Of a DNA stretch of 64,000 bases, positions 18,989 through 27,825 are shown piece after piece. The notes beneath the pieces were generated by a model that did not search any database, was not told where the DNA came from, and was given only the letters and a program-made list of their open reading frames with translations. Both the position numbers and the translations under genes were made by a program. This stretch comes from Streptomyces zhaozhouensis (GTDB taxonomy: Bacteria; Actinomycetota; Actinomycetes; Streptomycetales; Streptomycetaceae). The stretch's first letter is position 1. Each line of letters starts with the position of its first letter. The DNA lies in contig NZ_OCNE01000021.1 of the NCBI RefSeq assembly GCF_900230195.1, positions 45,820 to 109,819 of the forward strand. The letters are read 5' to 3'.

Positions 18989-20296
18989 ATGGTGCTCCCG
19001 ACCCGACGCGACCAGGCCGTGCGCGCGCTGCTCACCCATGGCCTCCTCACCGACGACCAGCCGCTGGCCGCCCTGCTCGACCTGCGGGGCGTCCAGGAAG
19101 CGGCCTCCGCTCTCCATGCTGCCTTCGACGCGGTCACCGCGCCCGGCCAGCCGGTCCTGCACACGTTCGCGGTGAAGGCCGCCACGCTGGTGCCGGTGCT
19201 GCGGCTGCTGGACGGGTTCGGCATCGGCAGCGAGGTCGCCAGCCCCGGGGAGCTGGCGCTCGCCGAGGCGGCCGGGCTCGCACCCGAGCGGATCGTGCTG
19301 GACTCCCCCGCCAAGACCGGCGCCGAGCTGCGCCGCGCCCTCACGCTCGGCATCGCCTGCAACGCCGACAACCCCCAGGAACTGGCCCGGCTCGACACCC
19401 TCCTCCCCGACCACCCCGGGCACGGCCCGATCGGACTGCGCGTCAACCCCCAGCTGGGTGGCGGCACCATCGACGCGATGAGCACCGCGACCGCGACCAG
19501 CAAGTTCGGGGTCGCGCTGCGCGACCCGGGGGCGCGCGACTGGGTGGTGCGCGCCTTCCTGGACCGCCCCTGGCTGACGCGGCTGCACTGCCACGTCGGC
19601 TCCCAGGGGATCGCGCTGGACCGGATGGCGGAGGGCGTGCGGGAGACCTACGAGCTGGCCGAGGAGATCAACGCGACGGCCGGCCGGCGGCAGGTGGTGA
19701 CCCTGGACATCGGCGGCGGACTGCCGGTGAACTTCGCCTCCGACGAGGTCACCCCCAGCTTCGCCGCGTACGCGCGGCTGCTCGCCGAGACCGTGCCCGG
19801 CCTCTTCGACGGGCGGTACGGCCTGGTCACCGAGTTCGGCAGGGCCCTGCTGGCGAAGGCGGGAACGGTGGTGGCCCGCGTCGAGTACACCAAGGAGTCC
19901 GGCGGCCGGCCGATCGCCGTCACCCACGCCGGCGCCCAGGTCGCGACCAGGACCGTCTTCGCCCCGGCGTCCTGGCCACTGCGGGTCGCGGCCTACGACC
20001 GGACCGGCGAGCCCAGCACGGAGCCCCCGGTCAACCAGGACGTCGCCGGCCCCTGCTGCTTCGCGGGCGACCTGGTGGCGATCGACCGGCCGCTGCCCAG
20101 GCTCCGCCCCGACGACCTGGTGGCACTGCTCGACACCGGCGCCTACTACTTCTCCACGCCCTTCGGCTACAACGCGCTGCCCCGCCCCGCCGTCTACGGC
20201 TACTCGGTCGACGGCCGCGGCCCGGCCGTGCTCACGCCGCTGCGGCGGGCGCAGACCCTCGCCGAACTGGTCGAGGAGGCGGGCGGCTCCCTGTGA
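18989..20296 (+). CDS. PLP-dependent decarboxylase, diaminopimelate decarboxylase-like (fold type III)
   Basis: 435 residues. Fold type III alanine racemase-like barrel with PLP lysine in HTFAVKAATL, then HCHVGSQG, the phosphate-binding GGGLPVNF and the C-terminal active-site loop GPCCFAGDLVA. The last differs from the CESGD-type loop of housekeeping LysA. It is divergent from hutU, and a second lysA is expected elsewhere in any genome, so this is more likely a side-pathway amino acid decarboxylase. The ATG at 18989 is used; TTG 18977 is in frame. Confidence 0.85.
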   Translation: MVLPTRRDQAVRALLTHGLLTDDQPLAALLDLRGVQEAASALHAAFDAVTAPGQPVLHTFAVKAATLVPVLRLLDGFGIGSEVASPGELALAEAAGLAPERIVLDSPAKTGAELRRALTLGIACNADNPQELARLDTLLPDHPGHGPIGLRVNPQLGGGTIDAMSTATATSKFGVALRDPGARDWVVRAFLDRPWLTRLHCHVGSQGIALDRMAEGVRETYELAEEINATAGRRQVVTLDIGGGLPVNFASDEVTPSFAAYARLLAETVPGLFDGRYGLVTEFGRALLAKAGTVVARVEYTKESGGRPIAVTHAGAQVATRTVFAPASWPLRVAAYDRTGEPSTEPPVNQDVAGPCCFAGDLVAIDRPLPRLRPDDLVALLDTGAYYFSTPFGYNALPRPAVYGYSVDGRGPAVLTPLRRAQTLAELVEEAGGSL

Positions 20297-20343
20297 CGGG
20301 CCGCCGCGCCGGGCCGCGCGCGAGCTCCGCCTCGCGCCGGTGA

Positions 20344-20393
20344 CGGCCCCGGGGGCGTGGGGCGCCGCGCGGCGCCCCACGCCCCCGGGGCCG
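20344..20393. terminator. bidirectional terminator, perfect 50 bp palindrome
   Basis: All 25 bases on each side of the centre between 20368 and 20369 pair. The arms begin CGGCCCCGGGGGCGTGGGGC. It lies between the convergent decarboxylase and RpiR genes, 48 and 46 bp from their stops, and should end transcription from both sides. Confidence 0.75.
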
Positions 20394-20438
20394 CCGGTGG
20401 GTGGTCCGGGGGCGGGCCGCGCCGGGCCCCCGGAGCCC

Positions 20439-21281
20439 TCAGTCGAGGAAGACGCCCCGCTCGGCGGCCCGTTCGTCGAAACGTTCCAGCCGTGCCTGGG
20501 CGTCGGGCAGCGCGTCGCACATCGCCTCCAGCAGCGCGCGCCCCAGCAGCAGCGGGGCGCACGCCGTGTCGAACGACAGCGCCGTGCTCACCGGGGCGAC
20601 GAAGAGCTGGTCACCGGGCTCGGCGACCGGCGTCAGCGGGCTGTCGGCCACCGTGACCACGGACAGCCCCAACCCCCTGGCCACCGCCAGCGCCGCCGGC
20701 AACTCCCGCGGGTAGCGCGGCAGCGCGAAGCACAACAGGGCGCGCGCGCCCGCGTCCGCGGCCTGCTCGATGCGGTCGGCCAGATGGGAGCCGCCCTCGT
20801 CCAGCGGCCGCACGTCCGGATGCACCTTGGCCGCGAAGTACGCGAACCCCCGCGCCTCGGCCGCCGCCGCCCGCAGCCCCAGCACCGGCAGCGGCCGGGA
20901 GGCGGCCAGCAGCCGCCCGGCCCGCTCCAGCCGCTCCGGGTCGCCCAGCTCGGCCGCCAGCGCGCGCAACCGCGCGGCCTCGGCCAGCACGGCCTGCTGG
21001 TAGACGTTCGGCTCGCCGTCACCGCCCGCCGGCGCGCGCTCCCCCGCGCGCAGCGCCTCGCGCAGCCGCCGGCGCAGCCCCGGGTAGCCGTCGAAGCCCA
21101 GCGCCACGGCGAACCTGGTCACCGAGGGCTGGCTCACCCCCGCCGACTCCGCCAGCTCCACGCTGGACAGAAACGGCGCCTCCTCGGCCCGCCTGACCAG
21201 CACCTGCGCGATCCGCCGCTGGGTCGGGGTCAGCCGCTGCCCGTCGAACAGCCCAGCCAAGCGCGCGCTCGCCTCGTTCAT
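20439..21281 (-). CDS. MurR/RpiR family transcriptional regulator
   Basis: 280 residues: an N-terminal RpiR helix-turn-helix (about 12-80, LTPTQRRIAQVL ... GVSQPSVTRFAVALGFDGYPGLRR) and a C-terminal SIS phosphosugar-like domain (about 115-250). Family members sense small metabolites through the SIS domain and bind inverted repeats. The ATG at 21281 is preferred because TAAACT lies seven bases upstream, consistent with a leaderless message. It sits beside the PLP decarboxylase and hut genes, either of which may be its target. Confidence 0.9.
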   Translation of the reverse strand: MNEASARLAGLFDGQRLTPTQRRIAQVLVRRAEEAPFLSSVELAESAGVSQPSVTRFAVALGFDGYPGLRRRLREALRAGERAPAGGDGEPNVYQQAVLAEAARLRALAAELGDPERLERAGRLLAASRPLPVLGLRAAAAEARGFAYFAAKVHPDVRPLDEGGSHLADRIEQAADAGARALLCFALPRYPRELPAALAVARGLGLSVVTVADSPLTPVAEPGDQLFVAPVSTALSFDTACAPLLLGRALLEAMCDALPDAQARLERFDERAAERGVFLD

Positions 21282-21388
21282 CCGCGTCAGTTTAGGCAGC
21301 AGCGGGGCGCCGGGCTCCGGTAACCCCGAGGGCATTGGGGGGCTAGCCCCCGTGCCGCTCGCGTGGCGCGAGTCATACCGTAAGCGGC

Positions 21389-21832
21389 ATGAAGAGTGGC
21401 CGCGATCCTGAGCTGACCCGAGACACCGACCTGAAACGGGATCTCGAAGCCGCCGTGCAGACCCGCAAGGAGCTGGGCGAGGGGTACGAGTCCGAACTGA
21501 TCGACTCTTTCCTGGAGAAGGTGGAACAACGCATCGAGACGACCGTGGACAAGCGCGTGCGGCGCCAGGTCGCCGAGCAGCAGATGGTGATCGCCCGGGG
21601 CGGCGGCAGGTCCTCCTCGGGCATCGACGCGCAGGGCCCCGGGGTGGCGTTCGGCCTGGCGGCGCTCTCCCTGGTGCTGGCGATCCCGCTGTCCGCGATC
21701 GCCGCCGTGCAGACCGGCCTGGCCGGCCTGATGGTCTGCTGGGCCGGCGTCGTCGGCGTCAACGCGTGCTTCCTGGGCCACACCAGGCTGCGCGGCGGCG
21801 GCAAGGGCGAGAAGGGCTCCGACTGGGACTGA
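21389..21832 (+). CDS. conserved membrane protein, unknown function
   Basis: 147 residues. A charged, probably helical N-terminus (about 1-70, ELTRDTDLKRDLEAAVQTRKELG) precedes a pair of membrane helices (about 88-108 and 112-132) and a short basic tail. This layout, a soluble coiled segment followed by a hairpin of two helices, is common in uncharacterised Streptomyces proteins. No function is assignable. ATGAAGAGTGGC follows a GTAAGCGGC stretch without a clear ribosome site. Confidence 0.75.
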   Translation: MKSGRDPELTRDTDLKRDLEAAVQTRKELGEGYESELIDSFLEKVEQRIETTVDKRVRRQVAEQQMVIARGGGRSSSGIDAQGPGVAFGLAALSLVLAIPLSAIAAVQTGLAGLMVCWAGVVGVNACFLGHTRLRGGGKGEKGSDWD

Positions 21833-22202
21833 GCCCCGGGGCCGCGACGGCGTCCGGCCGGGAGCCGGGCAGCGGAGACCCGGCGCCGGGGACCGGGAAG
21901 GGTGTGGCGGGGACCGCCGCACCCCGGCGCGAGGCCAGGGGCGGGACGACGGCGGTCCCCGCGGGGACACGGGCCGGGTCGTGGCCTCGTGTCCGGGCGA
22001 CCAGGGAGGTCCGGGAGCCGCTCCGGAGGTCCTTGGTGCCGACATCCAGAACTCTGCCGGAGCGGTGTTAACGACGCGTTGCCCAGCCGTGACACTTCGG
22101 GATCGCTTGGGAACCCCCACATGACCACCGGACATCCGCCCGGGTCGGGGACGTCCCGACGCCCGTCCGGCCGCCGGGAACGCCCCCCGGGGCGCCCGTC
22201 GC
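21833..22202. other. 370 bp non-coding gap with one stable hairpin
   Basis: No gene is supported here. A 13 bp perfect stem (21907-21919 with 21950-21962) about 75 bp after the preceding stop is a plausible terminator for the membrane protein gene. The remaining sequence toward the cystathionine beta-synthase stop shows nothing recognisable. Confidence 0.6.
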
Positions 22203-23597
22203 TCAGGGGCCGGTCGGCCGGTCCCCCGCCAGGAACGCCAGCAGGTCCTGCCGGCTCACCACCCCCGTCGGCTTCCCCTCGACCAGCACGACGGCCGCGT
22301 CCGCGCCGTGCAGCGTGGCCATCAGGTCGGCGATCGGCTCGCCCGAGCCGACGTGCGGCAGCGGCGCGCTCATGTGCGACTCCAGCGGGTCGCCCAGCGC
22401 CGCGCGCTGCGTGAACAGGGCGTCCAGCAGCTCCCGTTCGACCACCGAGCCGACGATCTCGGCGGCCATCACGTCGGGGTGGCCCGCGCCCGGCTTGACC
22501 ACGGGCATCTGCGAGACGCCGTACTCGCGCAGCACCTCGATCGCCTCCCCGACGGTCTCCTCGGGGTGCATGTGGACCAGCGACGGCAGCCCGCCGTCCT
22601 TGGCGCGCAGCACGTCACCGACGCGGGTGGCCGGCTCGCCGCCCTCCAGGAAGCCGTAGTCGGCCATCCACTCGTCGTTGAAGATCTTGCTGAGATAGCC
22701 CCGCCCGCCGTCCGGCAGCAGCACGACCACCACGTCGTCCGGGCCCAGCCGGCGGGCGACCTCCAGCGCGCCGACGACCGCCATCCCGCAGGAGCCGCCG
22801 ACCAACAGGCCCTCCTCCCGGGCGAGTCGGCGGGTCATCTGGAAGGAGTCCTTGTCCGAGACGGCCACGATCTCGTCGGCCACCTCCCGGTCGTAGGCCG
22901 TCGGCCAGAAGTCCTCGCCGACGCCCTCCACCAGGTAGGGCCGCCCGGAACCGCCCGAGTAGACCGAGCCCTCGGGGTCCGCGCCGACCACCCGCACCCG
23001 GCCGTCGCTGACCTCCTTCAGATAGCGCCCGGTCCCCGAGATGGTGCCGCCGGTCCCGACGCCGGCCACGAAGTGCGTGATCCGCCCCTCGGTCTGCTTC
23101 CACAGCTCGGGCCCCGTGGTCTCGTAGTGCGAACGGGGGTTGTCCGGGTTGCTGTACTGGTCCGGCTTCCACGCGCCGGGGGTCTCGCGCACCAGCCGGT
23201 CGGAGACGTTGTAGTACGAGTCGGGGTGCTCGGGGTCGACGGCCGTGGGGCAGACCACGACCTCGGCGCCGTAGGCCCGCAACACGTTGATCTTGTCCGT
23301 GGAGACCTTGTCGGGGCAGACGAAGACGCAGCGGTAGCCCTTCTGTTGGGCCACGATCGCGAGGCCGACGCCGGTGTTCCCCGAGGTCGGCTCGACGATC
23401 ACCCCGCCGGGCCGCAGCGCGCCCGAGCGCTCGGCGGCCTCGATCATCCGCACGGCGATCCGGTCCTTCACCGACCCGCCGGGGTTGAAGTACTCGACCT
23501 TGGCGAGGACGGTGGCCTCGATTCCCTCGGTCACTCGATTCAGTCTGACCAACGGGGTGTTGCCGACCAGTTCGATCATCGACTCGTGATACTGCAC
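22203..23597 (-). CDS. cystathionine beta-synthase
   Basis: 464 residues. The PLP domain (about 1-310) has the Schiff-base lysine in NPGGSVKDRIA, the TSGNTG substrate loop and GTGGTISGTGRYLKE phosphate cup. Two CBS domains follow (about 335-460). The protein joins homocysteine and serine to cystathionine, the first step of reverse transsulfuration. The insertion after SGNTGVGLAIVAQQKGY and the CBS tail separate it from CysK/CysM. ATG at 23597 (MQYHESMIELVGNTPLVRL). It is divergent from the esterase gene. Confidence 0.93.
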   Translation of the reverse strand: MQYHESMIELVGNTPLVRLNRVTEGIEATVLAKVEYFNPGGSVKDRIAVRMIEAAERSGALRPGGVIVEPTSGNTGVGLAIVAQQKGYRCVFVCPDKVSTDKINVLRAYGAEVVVCPTAVDPEHPDSYYNVSDRLVRETPGAWKPDQYSNPDNPRSHYETTGPELWKQTEGRITHFVAGVGTGGTISGTGRYLKEVSDGRVRVVGADPEGSVYSGGSGRPYLVEGVGEDFWPTAYDREVADEIVAVSDKDSFQMTRRLAREEGLLVGGSCGMAVVGALEVARRLGPDDVVVVLLPDGGRGYLSKIFNDEWMADYGFLEGGEPATRVGDVLRAKDGGLPSLVHMHPEETVGEAIEVLREYGVSQMPVVKPGAGHPDVMAAEIVGSVVERELLDALFTQRAALGDPLESHMSAPLPHVGSGEPIADLMATLHGADAAVVLVEGKPTGVVSRQDLLAFLAGDRPTGP

Positions 23598-23735
23598 GTG
23601 GGTCTCCGCGTTTCAGGGGCGGGTTCTTCCGCTGTGAACGGCCGTGAACGGCGATGGAGAGCACCCTATTGCGTTGCGCGGCGGGCCGCGTTGGGCACCA
23701 CAGAGGTAACGGGGCGGTCGACGAGGGAGTGGTGG

Positions 23736-24824
23736 ATGTCCAGGGCGCGGGTGGCACGGAGAATCGCGACGGCGGCGGCGTTCGGGGGCGGGGGGATCAG
23801 CCTGCTGGGGGGCGCGACCCTGGGACTGCTGCTCACCGAGGCCCGCTACGCCAGGCGGCAGGTGCTGGACAGCGCTTCCGACGACGAGCCGCCGGTGGCG
23901 GACGGGGTCTACGGCACGGCGTTCGCCGCCGCCTCCGGCGTTCCCTGGCGACTGGCCGTGCTCGGCGACTCGACGGCCGCCGGGCTCGGCGTCGACCGGG
24001 CGCGGCAGACCCCGGGCGCGCTGCTCGCCTCGGGACTGGCCGCGGTCTCCGAACGGCCCGTCGAGCTGCACAGCGTCGCCCTCTCCGGCGCGAAGTCCCT
24101 CGACCTGGAACGGCAGGTCTCGCTGCTGCTGACCGAGCCGGGCCGGGCGCCGGTCCCCGACGTGTGCGTGATCATGATCGGTGCCAACGACGTCACGGGC
24201 CGGGTCTCGCCGGCCGAGTCGGTGCGCCACCTGTCCGAGGCTGTCTCCCGGCTGCGCACCGCGGGCTGCCAGGTCGTCGTCGGGACCTGCCCCGACCTGG
24301 GCTCGGTGGAGCCGGTGGGGCAGCCGCTGCGCTGGGTGGCGCGGCGGCTGTGCCGGCAGTTGGCGGCGGCGCAGACCATCGCCGTGGTGGAGCTGGGCGG
24401 GCGGACGGTCTCGCTCGGCACGCTGCTGGGGCCCGAGTTCGCCGCCCACCCGGGCGAGTTGTTCGGCCCGGACCGCTACCACCCCTCGGCCGCGGGCTAC
24501 GCGACGGCGGCGATGGCCGTGCTGCCCACGCTCTGCGCCGCGCTCGGCGTCTGGCCCGAGGAGCGGCGCCCCGGGGTGCCGCGCGGGGAACGGCTGCTGC
24601 CGGTGGACCGGGCGGCGGCGCGCGCGGTGCTCGAAGGGGGCACGGAGGTCAGCTCGGCGGAGCGCGGCAGCCGTCGTGCGCCTTGGGCGCTCCTCAAGCG
24701 CCGGCGCAGGCGTCCGTTGCCCGGCGAGGCGACGGAGCCCGTGGGCCGGCGGGAGGAGGACGACGAGGCGGCGGAGGGGCGCCCCGAGGGGCGCCCGGGA
24801 CGGTCGAGCGAGCCCGTGACATAG
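23736..24824 (+). CDS. SGNH/GDSL-type esterase or lipase
   Basis: 362 residues. A single N-terminal helix (about 10-32) anchors or exports the protein. The SGNH hydrolase fold follows with block I LAVLGDSTAAGLG (nucleophile Ser), block III GAND and block V DRYHPSAAGY (catalytic Asp-His). The C-terminal 80 residues are Arg/Glu/Gly-rich and probably disordered. Substrate unknown. ATG at 23736 is preceded by GAGGGAGTGG, a good ribosome site. Confidence 0.88.
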   Translation: MSRARVARRIATAAAFGGGGISLLGGATLGLLLTEARYARRQVLDSASDDEPPVADGVYGTAFAAASGVPWRLAVLGDSTAAGLGVDRARQTPGALLASGLAAVSERPVELHSVALSGAKSLDLERQVSLLLTEPGRAPVPDVCVIMIGANDVTGRVSPAESVRHLSEAVSRLRTAGCQVVVGTCPDLGSVEPVGQPLRWVARRLCRQLAAAQTIAVVELGGRTVSLGTLLGPEFAAHPGELFGPDRYHPSAAGYATAAMAVLPTLCAALGVWPEERRPGVPRGERLLPVDRAAARAVLEGGTEVSSAERGSRRAPWALLKRRRRRPLPGEATEPVGRREEDDEAAEGRPEGRPGRSSEPVT

Positions 24825-24892
24825 CCACTACCTGCCGGTAACTTCGTTCGAGTGGGCCGCGCCGGCCCCCGTATCCGACCCCGGAGGAAGCC

Positions 24893-26101
24893 GTGCCCGA
24901 AGCAGTGATCGTCTCAGCCGCCCGCTCGCCGATCGGACGGGCGGGCAAGGGGTCGCTGAGGGAGATGCGCCCCGACGACCTGACCGCCACGATCGTGCGC
25001 GCCGCGCTCGACCAGGTGCCCCAGCTCGACCCGACCGAGATCGACGACCTGCTGCTCGGCTGCGGCATCCCGTCGGGCGCCCAGGGCAGCAACCTGGGCC
25101 GGGTCGTCGCCGTCCAGCTCGGCATGGACCACCTGCCGGCGGCCACCATCACCCGTTACTGCTCCTCCTCGCTCCAGACCACGCGGATGGCGATGCACGC
25201 GATCAGGGCGGGCGAGGGCGACGTCTTCGTCTCGGCCGGCGTCGAGATGATCTCGTCGAACCCGAGGGAGGGCGCCGAGACGCACAACCCGCTCTTCGCC
25301 GACGCCGAGGCCAGGACCGCCGAGCGCGCCGAGCACGGCGCGGAGGGCTGGCACGACCCGCGCGAGGACGGCCTGCTGCCCGACGTCTACATGGCGATGG
25401 GCCAGACCGCGGAGAACCTGGCCCGACTGAAGGGGGTCACCCGGCGGGAGATGGACGAGTTCGGGGTGCGCTCCCAGCAGCGGGCCGAGCGCGCCATCGC
25501 CGACGGCTTCTGGCAGCGCGAGATCACCCCGGTCACCACTCCCGACGGCACGGTGGTCGCCGCCGACGACGGCCCCCGCCCCGGGGTGACCATGGAGGGG
25601 GTCTCCGGCCTCAAGCCGGTCTTCCGCCCCGACGGCCGGATCACGGCGGGGAACTGCTGCCCGTTGAACGACGGCGCCGCCGCCCTGGTGGTGATGTCGG
25701 ACACCCGCGCCCGGGAGTTGGGCATCACCCCGCTCGCCCGGGTGGTCTCCACCGGCCTCTCCGCGCTCTCCCCCGAGATCATGGGCCTGGGTCCCGTCGA
25801 GGCGTCCCGGCGCGCGCTGGACCGGGCGGGGCTGACGATCGGCGACATCGACCTGGTGGAGATCAACGAGGCGTTCGCCGCCCAGGTGATCCCCTCCTAC
25901 CGCGACCTGGGCATCGACCTGGACCGGTTGAACGTCAACGGCGGCGCGATCGCCGTGGGCCACCCCTTCGGGATGACGGGCGCCCGGATCACCACCACGT
26001 TGATCAACTCGCTGCGCTGGCACGACAAGCAGTTCGGACTGGAGACCATGTGCGTGGGCGGCGGTCAGGGCATGGCGATGGTGCTGGAGCGGCTCAGCTG
26101 A
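24893..26101 (+). CDS. acetyl-CoA C-acetyltransferase (thiolase)
   Basis: 402-residue thiolase. The nucleophilic Cys90 is in TRYCSSSLQT, the NEAFA motif is present, the catalytic His is in GHPFGMTGAR and the second Cys in CVGGGQGMAM. It can condense acetyl-CoA to acetoacetyl-CoA or cleave 3-ketoacyl-CoA. No other beta-oxidation gene is adjacent, so the direction is not indicated. The GTG start has GGAGGAAG just upstream. Confidence 0.95.
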   Translation: MPEAVIVSAARSPIGRAGKGSLREMRPDDLTATIVRAALDQVPQLDPTEIDDLLLGCGIPSGAQGSNLGRVVAVQLGMDHLPAATITRYCSSSLQTTRMAMHAIRAGEGDVFVSAGVEMISSNPREGAETHNPLFADAEARTAERAEHGAEGWHDPREDGLLPDVYMAMGQTAENLARLKGVTRREMDEFGVRSQQRAERAIADGFWQREITPVTTPDGTVVAADDGPRPGVTMEGVSGLKPVFRPDGRITAGNCCPLNDGAAALVVMSDTRARELGITPLARVVSTGLSALSPEIMGLGPVEASRRALDRAGLTIGDIDLVEINEAFAAQVIPSYRDLGIDLDRLNVNGGAIAVGHPFGMTGARITTTLINSLRWHDKQFGLETMCVGGGQGMAMVLERLS

Positions 26102-26108
26102 GAACGCG

Positions 26109-26174
26109 GCCCGGCGCGCGCCCTCTTGGGGCCCCTGTGCTTTCGGTCACACCCGAAAGAGGGGCGCGCGCCGG
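26109..26174 (+). terminator. terminator after the thiolase gene, with a nested hairpin
   Basis: CCGGCGCGCGCCCTCTT (26111-26127) pairs with 26157-26174 except for one bulged C. Inside it lies a perfect 7 bp hairpin CTTTCGG-TCACAC-CCGAAAG (26140-26159) that shares bases with the outer stem, so the two folds compete. The 295 bp gap to the next gene also holds CGGTAT/ATACCG (about 26193-26213), a short inverted repeat of unknown use. Confidence 0.65.
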
Positions 26175-26396
26175 CGGGCGGCCCCGGGCCGTCGGTATAT
26201 CCGGGCGATACCGAAGCGGCCCCGGGATGTGATCCATGCCGTATCGACTCGACGAAGACGCAGGTCAGCGACCACAGGGGGGCGCGTAAAGGACCAAAGA
26301 CCTGTCCAGTTCATGACGTTTTGCACTGCACGCCGTGTCCGCGCCCCGGAAACCTGAGATAAGAAGTCAGGGACCGACAGCACTGGGAGCGAGTCC

Positions 26397-27287
26397 GTGA
26401 GCGCCATATCCGTCATCCTGCTGGTGAGCGCAGCCACCGCCGTCGCGCTGGGCGGCCTGTCCCTCTACACCGTGCGTGCCCTGCGCGGCGACGTGGCGGC
26501 CCTCCGCGCCGAGTTGGCCTCCGAGGCCGCCCGGGTGCCGCAGGCGCGGTCCGAGGTCTCCCCGGACGAGGTCAGGCACGCCGTCGCCGCCGCCCTCTCC
26601 GAGGAGCGCGAGCGCGAGCTGGCGGAGGCCAGGGCGTACTGGGCCGAGCAGGACGCCAGGGACGAGGACGACCCGGGCGCGCTGCTGGCGGGCCGGGGGT
26701 TGAGCTATGTGGCGGCCGACGACAACGAGGAGCTGCTGGACGCACTGCTGGAGCGCTATCTGCTGAGCGACTCCGCGCTGCCGCCCGGTGTCCGCGACGG
26801 CTCGCTCTTCGTGCCCCGGCAGGCCGACGAGGGCGTCGAGGACTCCGCGGAGGGGACGGAGTCCGGGGAGTCGGCCGAGCTGGCCGCCGCCCGGCGCCGG
26901 CACCCCTCGCACCCGGGGTTCACCCTCTCCGGCGAGCCGGTGGACCGCGCGGACGCGGCGGCCTGCGGCCGTTCCCGCGACCCGTGGGCCACCGCCGACC
27001 GGCTCTCGGAACTGGCGGCCGCGCGCGTGCCGTTGGCCGACGTCCGACCGGGGCCGATGGGCACCCTGGACGTCTTTCTCTTCGCCGACGGCACCACGCT
27101 CTGCCTCACGCCCAGCCACCAGGAGGCCGCCGAGCGGCTGGCCTCCGCGCTGCGCGACGGCGACCCGCCGGTGCTGATGGGCGGCTCCGCCGTCTCCGGC
27201 GCCTACGCGCTGACCTTCTCCTGCGGCGACGAGGAAAACGTCTACCTGCTGGCCGACCGGGTGGTGGCCTCCTCCAGCCCCGAGTAG
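26397..27287 (+). CDS. hypothetical protein with one N-terminal membrane helix
   Basis: 296 residues. A hydrophobic segment at 4-24 (ISVILLVSAATAVALGGLSLYTV) is followed by a charged coiled-coil-like stretch (30-90, RALRGDVAALRAELASEA) and a soluble C-terminal domain. The last part (about 215-290) contains FLFADGTTLCLTP and a probable small alpha/beta fold. I recognise no family. GTG start with GGGAG about 10 bp upstream. The next gene follows by 38 bp but has its own leaderless-type promoter. Confidence 0.75.
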   Translation: MSAISVILLVSAATAVALGGLSLYTVRALRGDVAALRAELASEAARVPQARSEVSPDEVRHAVAAALSEERERELAEARAYWAEQDARDEDDPGALLAGRGLSYVAADDNEELLDALLERYLLSDSALPPGVRDGSLFVPRQADEGVEDSAEGTESGESAELAAARRRHPSHPGFTLSGEPVDRADAAACGRSRDPWATADRLSELAAARVPLADVRPGPMGTLDVFLFADGTTLCLTPSHQEAAERLASALRDGDPPVLMGGSAVSGAYALTFSCGDEENVYLLADRVVASSSPE

Positions 27288-27325
27288 GCACCGGCGGCCG
27301 GCGGCCGGCGCCGTACGATGCCCCG

Positions 27326-27682
27326 GTGGCACGTGCGGCACGGGAGGCGGACGGAATGACCGTGGAGACGGCGGAGTTGTCCGCCGCGCTGGAGCGCGCG
27401 GCGGACCGCCTGCGGCGGCTGCCGGAGAGCCGGCTGCGGCGCGGCGCGGCCGACCGGGGCCGCGCGCTCGCCGACGAGCTGACCCGCAGGGCGCAGCTGC
27501 TGGAGGAGCCCCACGCGGGTGGCACCCGGCGGGTGCCCGACGCGGGGCTCTGGGCCGTGGGCGACCAGATCGCGGTGACCGGCGACGACCTGGCCCGAGC
27601 CATCGCCCGCGTCGAGGACCGCGACCGCGCGCGGCGGGAGCTGGCCGAGGCCCTGCGGCTGGTCGACGGGTTCACCGGCTGA
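27326..27682 (+). CDS. small conserved hypothetical protein
   Basis: 118 residues, predicted all-helical, rich in Arg, Ala, Leu and Glu, with no cysteine or membrane segment. A central segment, GTRRVPDAGLWAVGDQIAVTGDDL, looks conserved. It resembles small Streptomyces proteins of unknown function. The GTG at 27326 is chosen because TACGAT lies seven bases upstream (leaderless pattern); ATG 27357 with GGAGG-like GGGAGGCGGAC upstream is a real alternative. Confidence 0.7.
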   Translation: MARAAREADGMTVETAELSAALERAADRLRRLPESRLRRGAADRGRALADELTRRAQLLEEPHAGGTRRVPDAGLWAVGDQIAVTGDDLARAIARVEDRDRARRELAEALRLVDGFTG

Positions 27683-27739
27683 ACGTCCGAGGGACGCCGG
27701 GGCCGCCGGACGACAGCGGACGACGGACGACGACAACGG

Positions 27740-27775
27740 ACGGGGCCCCGACGAGCGAACTCGTCGGGGCCCCGT
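27740..27775. terminator. bidirectional terminator
   Basis: A perfect 16 bp stem, ACGGGGCCCCGACGAG with its complement, closes a CGAA tetraloop. It sits between the convergent small hypothetical gene and the Bax-inhibitor gene. Confidence 0.85.
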
Positions 27776-27825
27776 CCTGGGCCGAGTGCGACGGCGCTTG
27801 GGCGGCGCCGGCGCGGTCAGCGCGG

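Noticed and set aside
18989..20296. Housekeeping lysA
   Set aside because: The active-site loop differs from LysA and the usual lysA neighbours (argS, hom, thrC) are absent.
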